Source: Pelobates cultripes (taxonomy: Eukaryota > Chordata > Amphibia > Anura > Pelobatidae). From it: 64,000 bases of DNA. The stretch lies in the NCBI GenBank assembly GCA_933207985.1, contig OW240918.1:23844538-23908537 (forward strand), in the 5' to 3' direction. Made by a program: the position numbers and the translations under genes. A model generated the notes under the pieces. It did no database searches and was not told where the DNA came from. It saw only the letters and a program-made list of their open reading frames with translations. This document shows, one piece after another, positions 59,151 through 64,000 of this stretch; position 1 is the stretch's first letter, and every line of letters starts with the position of its first letter.

Positions 59151-59579
59151 TAGTCACCCAGACCACTTCAGCTCAATGATGTGGTCTGGGTGCCAGATCC
59201 CCCAGGTTTTAACCCTTCAGATGTAAATATAGCTGTTTCTCCAAAACTGCTATGTTTACATTGCAGGGTTAATCCAACCTCTAGTGGCTGTCTTCCTGAC
59301 AGCCGCTAGAGGCGCCACTACGACGCTCAATGCGAAAATCGCATTGAGCACGCAGAACATCCATAGGAAAGCATTGGTTAATGATTTCCACTCGGGAGCT
59401 GACGTCGGAGGGGGAGGAGAGGTCACGAGAGCCGAGGGAGCCCAGCGCTGGATTAAGGTAAATGGCTGAAGGGGTTTTAACTCCTTCAGCCCAGCGGGAG
59501 GGGCTCCCTGAGGGTGGGAGGGACCTAAGAGTATAGTGCCAGGAAAACAAGTTTGTTTTCCTGGCACTATAGTGGTCCT
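59151..59579. mobile_element. TTAA-flanked miniature element
   Basis: TAGTCACCCAGACCACTTCA after TTAA (59147-59150); GGCACTATAGTGGTCCT before TTAA (59580-59583). Internal hairpins include CAGACCACTTCAGCTC / GATGTGGTCTGG, CCTCTAGTGGCTGTC / GACAGCCGCTAGAGG, and GCCAGGAAAACAA / TTGTTTTCCTGGC. Confidence 0.8.
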
Positions 59580-59583
59580 TTAA

Positions 59584-60844
59584 GAATTATGTAATCTTGC
59601 TAGTTTGTTGTCATTTATTTCTGGTGATGATAGTTGTAGACACAGATGTTAATTTTGTTGCAGTTTTACTGCATCTGTTACAAACACATTTACACATCTT
59701 CCTTACATACATAATATATTTTTTAAGGATTGTAAAATATACAAGATTGAAAACATAACTCACCAGGAGAAAATTTGATTATTATAAATTTTGCATTTTG
59801 CAAGAATTATTTCTCCAAAAAATTAGGAAAAATATAATCCATACCAGAGTCAATAACAAACAATAAAGAAGTACATATTGGTCAGTATTTGTTTCCACAG
59901 AAAAGGTAAAATGTAAATTCTGCAGTCTAGGTCTGCAGGCCGCTCTTATAGTGAGTAAGAAATGCTTTTCTGGCGGGTACCATATTAGTTGTCAAATGAT
60001 TTATTGGATGTATGTATCATATATTATATACTAAACAGGGAACTGGCAGACTTTTTTGCAGAATCACTTACTGTGACCTAACAGATGAAATGCAAAGATC
60101 AAATCCCAAAACTCACTGTTTAGTAAATAACCCAATCAGGGAATCTCACATTTAAACCTTCAAGTCTAATAAAACCTGTGATGAGTTATCAAAATTTGGC
60201 TTAATCCCCCAGCCTGAACAGCAATGTTTTCTCTACAGGGTTAAACTTCCTCTAGTGTCTGTCAATATGTCCGCCACTAGAGGTGCTTCCATAAAATTAG
60301 CGCGTAAAACTCTGCTTACTTTAATCAGACGGTTTCAGAGAGACGTCTGACCGGTACAGCGTGGCATTTTGCCGCGCATGCGTGCTAGCCTCCCAATGCT
60401 TTCCTATGGGTCAATATTGAATTGGCTGAGATCATCGATCTTAATGATCTCTGCCAAAGAGGTGGAGCTTGAGCAGAGAGACCATTGCGGTGAGGGAGAA
60501 AAAGGTGAGTTTACTATCTCTTTTAACATGGCAGTGCTGGCGCAGTGATCTAAACGGTGATTAAGGCACTATAGCGTTTGCAATACATATTTATATTCCT
60601 AACAGGACAGACCTCCTGTGTCTGACGTCGACACGCTGTCTTCATTGACGGTGTGAATTTGAACGGAGTGACATCATGTCACTATGTTCCTATACTCCGT
60701 AGCAGCGCAAGTAGCATCAGTTAGGTAGTTTCCATAGCAACCAGAGTACATGCGCTGTGGTTGCTATTTGTGGAGAGCAGAAGGACTATGGTCAATGGGA
60801 GGTCCTTTCTGTTCTCTCTACTCTGTCAATTCTTCGGCATTGAG
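59584..60844 (-). other. CACNB4: CACNB4 5' intron segment
   Basis: Intron with a probable further miniature element of the CTAGAGG family at about 60225-60600 (CTCTAGTGTCTGTC / GTCCGCCACTAGAGGTG). No exon seen. Confidence 0.6.
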
Positions 60845-60991
60845 CAGTGATGGCTATCCTTGACACCATAAAATGTTTCTGGACTACATTTCCCATGATG
60901 CTCAGCTAGCTCCTAGAGTCGAAAAGCTATCTGAGCGTCATGGGAAATGTAGTCCAGAAACAATTTATGGTGTCATGGTTAACCATCACTG
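60845..60991. mobile_element. hAT-type palindromic miniature element with TSD
   Basis: 147-bp foldback. Ends CAGTGATGGCTATCCTTGAC and GTCATGGTTAACCATCACTG. Inner arms TTTCTGGACTACATTTCCCA and TGGGAAATGTAGTCCAGAAA pair perfectly. Flanking octamers GCATTGAG (60837-60844) and GCATAGAG (60992-60999) differ at one base, as expected for a hAT 8-bp target duplication. Confidence 0.9.
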
Positions 60992-61418
60992 GCATAGAGT
61001 CTATGCTGAAGATATGACTAACAGGTGGAACACAGGCCTATTTTTTTAATAGTTTAGTTTTACTCAAACTATACATTTGCTAGAACAGGATTGAATAGAA
61101 TGAAATTGGATGCTCTTTTGAAAGAGCAAAAGTTACAGGAGGCTTGACAACTACTTTCTAAATGAACTGTGAATTCCCAAAAACGTACACTTTAGCGATT
61201 AAACTGGTCTTGGGGTTACACTATATAGAGGGTAAGTAAAGAAAAGATTAAAAAAAAACGTGGAAAATAACAATTGTCCTTTAATAAACTGACAGTATAT
61301 TATAAACTAAGCACAGTTCAGCAACATGGCTTTATTTGTGAATTAAAGTAACAGACTGTCATTAACAAAAAATGCAAACAAAATAATGTATGAATACTAG
61401 CAACATTCTAACGTGACA
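60992..61418 (-). other. CACNB4: CACNB4 5' intron segment
   Basis: AT-rich intron between the hAT-type element and the GATA/GACA array. Nothing recognisable. Confidence 0.6.
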
Positions 61419-61501
61419 GACACAGACAGACAGAGAGACAGACAGACAGACAGGCAGACAGACAGATAGATAGATATAGATAGATAGATAGATAGATAGA
61501 T

Positions 61502-61539
<38 letters not shown>

Positions 61540-61915
61540 GATAGATAGACAGACAAACAGATAGATAGATAGATAGATAAATAGATAGAGTGAAAGATAG
61601 ATAGATAGATAGATAGATCGATAGATAGACAGACAGACATATAGATAGACAGATAGATAGATAGAGTGATAGATAGATAGATAGATAGAGAGATAGAGTG
61701 ATAGATAGATAGATAGAGAGATAGATAGACAGACAGACAGATAGACAGACAGATAGATAGCTAGATAGATAGCTAGATAGATAATAGATAGATAGATAGA
61801 CAGATAGAGAGAGAGAGAGATAGATAGATATATAGATAGACAGACAGACAGAGAGACAGATAGATAGATAGAGATAGATAGAGTGAGAGATAGATAGATA
61901 GATAGATAGATAGAT

Positions 61916-61954
<39 letters not shown>

Positions 61955-62097
61955 TGATGACAGATAGAGTGGTGATTGATAGAAAGATGATAGATAGATA
62001 GATAGATAGATAGATGATAGATCGATAGATAGATAGATAGATAGATAGAGTGATAGAAAGATAGATAGATAGATGATAGATAGAGTGATAGATAGAT

Positions 62098-62143
<46 letters not shown>

Positions 62144-62145
62144 GG
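61419..62145 (+). repeat. GATA/GACA tetranucleotide array
   Basis: About 730 bp of (GATA)n with (GACA)n, GAGA and GATGATA interruptions. The array starts ACAGACACAGACAGACAG and ends ATAGATAGATAATGGACAG. Serine/isoleucine/leucine-rich reverse frames (LSIYLSIY) are artefacts of the tetranucleotide. Confidence 0.95.
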
Positions 62146-62596
62146 ACAGATGGAGAATTGAATAGCTAGAAACACGTTATAGTAACAGGCATGGGTGGCC
62201 ATTCCTATAACATTAGAGTCAGTGTGCTCCTTTCTGATTTTCCCTCCAATGTGAGTCGCTGCTTTCACACAAAGAATACATCCCCCTGAGAGGAGTGTGT
62301 CTCTTCCGTTACCAGCAGCCCTCCTCCTCCTCTTCCACCTCCAGAAAGGATGGAATTAAATGGTCTCTAACAGGCTCTGCACATCCTCTGCAGGCAGCTT
62401 ACAAGGAGCTCCCTGGGCCTCTCGACCTGAGCTGATACACTGTAACTGGAACCATCAAACACTGACACAGGCATTGGATGGCAGAGAAACTGGGTCATGG
62501 GCACCCTCTCCGCCAGCAGCACTGCCCATATGGCTTTTCTTGTGCGAAAACACGGACTAGGTCTGCAATCAATCCCTCTGTCAAACATGGTATCAG
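62146..62596. other. Single-copy-looking segment between two arrays
   Basis: About 450 bp of higher GC content, apparently non-repetitive, between the tetranucleotide and 21-bp arrays. Contains CAGCAGCCCTCCTCCTCCTC and CTGCCTGCAGAGGATGTGC (minus strand). Neither strand gives a recognised protein. Conceivably an untranslated first exon or regulatory segment of CACNB4; unproven. Confidence 0.35.
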
Positions 62597-63235
62597 CCAG
62601 CCACATTTACAGTACATCTAGCCACATTTACAATATGGCTAGCTAAATTTATAGTACAGCTAGCCACATTTACTGTACAGCTAGCCACATTTACAATATA
62701 GCCACATTTATAGTACAGCCAGCAACATTTATAGTACAGCTAGACACATTTACTTACATCTAGCCACATTTACAGTACAGCTAGCCACATTTATAGTACA
62801 GCCAGCAACATTTATAGCACATCTAGCCACATTTACAGTACAGCTAGCCACATTTATAGTACAGCCAGCAATATTTATAGTACAGTTAGCCACATTTACT
62901 GTCCAGCTACCAACATTTACAGTACAGCTAGCCACATTTACTGTACAGCCAGCCACATGTATAGTACAGTTAGCCACATTTACAGTAAAGCTAGCCATAT
63001 TTACTGTACAACCAGCCACATTTGCAGTACAACTAGCCACATTTATAGTACAGCTAGCCACATTTACTGTACAGATAGCCAGATTTATAATACAGTCAGC
63101 CACATTTATAATACAGCTAGCCATATTTATAATACAGCTAGCCAAATGTATAGTACAGCTAGTCACATTTATAATACAGCTAGCCAAATGTATAGTACAG
63201 CCAGCCACATTTTAGTGCAGCAGCCAACCAGTTAC
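62597..63235 (+). repeat. 21-bp minisatellite
   Basis: About 30 imperfect copies of ACAGTACAGCTAGCCACATT plus T. 21 is a multiple of three, so a false 152-codon frame (NVASCTV repeats) is open on the minus strand. Confidence 0.93.
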
Positions 63236-63440
63236 ATATTTCAATTTCAATAGCCAGTCAGCTATCCAGCCAGTCACATTTTTAGTATAGCAGTCTGCCA
63301 GGCTGCCAGCCACATATTTCAATAGGAGGTAGCCAGTCAGCTAGCCAGCCAGTCACGTTTTTAGTATAGCAGTCTGCCAGGCTGTCAGCCACATAATTCA
63401 AAGGAGCCACATGTTTTAGTACAGATAGCCAACCAGTCGT
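63236..63440 (+). repeat. Larger-unit tandem repeat adjoining the 21-bp array
   Basis: A block of about 78 bp with GCCAGTCACATTTTTAGTAT and AGCAGTCTGCCAGGCTG occurs twice (about 63253-63330 and 63331-63405), with AGCCAGTCAGCTAGCCAGCC between. Probably an evolved higher-order form of the neighbouring array. Confidence 0.75.
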
Positions 63441-64000
63441 AAAATAGCTAAAGCAGGAATGACTAGCTATTACTTAACTACAAGTTCCATGATGCTTTGC
63501 CAGTATTAAGGCTGTTAAATCATCATGGGAGTTGTAGTTCCCTGTTGTACAATGAGTAACAGTATGAGATTCTAAGAACTGTCATAAAACCAGCCCTATC
63601 AGTTCCCCCTGTGATGATCAAAGCACAAGGTTTGCACATCTGCAATGACGTATTACATGGGGTTTTTCATGATAACCCATTGCATATTATATAATAAAAC
63701 TTGTTTATGACAATGAGTCACATATATAGGTTTTTCATCTCAAATATTAGACCAACTGTATGCAGTTAGAATTTTAAACCAATCCTTTTCTATTGTCAAA
63801 CACAATACCCTTATATAAGGACCCTCCCTGATAAAGTTACACCAGTACAAAAAAAAAAAAAAAAAAGATTTTTGCCAATATTTCACCCTGATGTTTCAAA
63901 CACCTGGCCAAAGGTGAAACACATTCAGGAACAGAATGCTCAGGATTGCTGTTGAGTGACAATGTAACACTAAATAAAATGAATCTAGGTTCCACTGAAT
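63441..64000 (-). other. CACNB4: CACNB4 5' intron, right window edge
   Basis: Contains a hAT-type fragment (CTACAAGTTCCATGATGC / CATCATGGGAGTTGTAG, about 63478-63540), an A-run at 63850-63866 and a CTGATG...AGGTGAAAC structure at 63888-63920. No exon seen. Confidence 0.6.

Noticed and set aside
61408..62268. 286-codon Ser/Ile/Leu/Tyr frame on the minus strand
   Set aside because: Translation of the GATA/GACA array. The first 40 or so residues outside the array have no recognised similarity.
62367..62606. Candidate alternative first coding exon of CACNB4
   Set aside because: The minus-strand translation does not resemble any beta-4 N-terminus I know, and no convincing donor joins it to exon 3 in phase. 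Kept only as a possible regulatory or untranslated segment.
62750..63208. 152-codon frame with NVASCT repeats
   Set aside because: 21-bp array translated in frame; no other evidence.

Overview
The window is vertebrate nuclear DNA, AT-rich and intron- and repeat-dominated, with no bacterial-type gene organisation. One protein-coding gene is recognisable: CACNB4, the voltage-gated calcium channel auxiliary subunit beta-4, read on the minus strand. Twelve consecutive coding exons, numbered here as human exons 3 to 14, lie between 24620 and 1322. Each has AG/GT splice sites and compatible phases. Together they encode 471 residues plus the stop, which fits residues 50-520 of the 520-residue human form as I remember it. 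The first about 49 residues (exons 1 and 2, or an alternative first exon) were not found and probably lie beyond position 64000. I infer an anuran amphibian from the repeat content: short palindromes built on CCTTAAGG, many TTAA-flanked miniature elements, hAT and Tc1 relics, and CR1- and L1-like LINE fragments. The species cannot be fixed from sequence alone.

Layout, left to right: 1-1321, 3' UTR and flank. 1322-24620, the twelve exons in gene-reverse order, with introns from 83 bp to about 6 kb that hold a GC-rich module plus TG array (1.86-2.7 kb), a second such module (6.0-6.5 kb), a G/C-rich satellite block (12.7-13.2 kb), a long palindromic element (14.7 kb) and a TTAA-flanked element (23 kb). 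24621-64000 is one long 5' intron of CACNB4. It contains two Tc1/mariner relics (26.9 and 29.3 kb), a purine-rich minisatellite (29.6-30.1 kb), a 2.7 kb TTAA-flanked element with a 75-bp satellite inside (30.7-33.4 kb), a third GC module with TG array (35.8-36.6 kb), a decayed L1-like LINE with a nested DNA element (42.3-46.2 kb), several TTAA-flanked miniature elements, an 18-bp minisatellite of 1.5 kb (50.9-52.4 kb), a GATA/GACA array (61.4-62.15 kb) and a 21-bp minisatellite (62.6-63.2 kb).

The CACNB4 exons cover the SH3 domain, the variable HOOK (including a 20-bp microexon), the guanylate-kinase-like domain that holds the pore subunit's interaction helix, and the C-terminal tail. Everything else supportable is repetitive DNA or featureless intron. 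No tRNA, rRNA, CRISPR array or second host gene was found. The most noteworthy non-coding structures are the 2.7 kb element with its internal satellite, three CRE-centred palindromic modules each followed by a TG array, the 18-bp array that is open on both strands, and two strong intronic hairpins.
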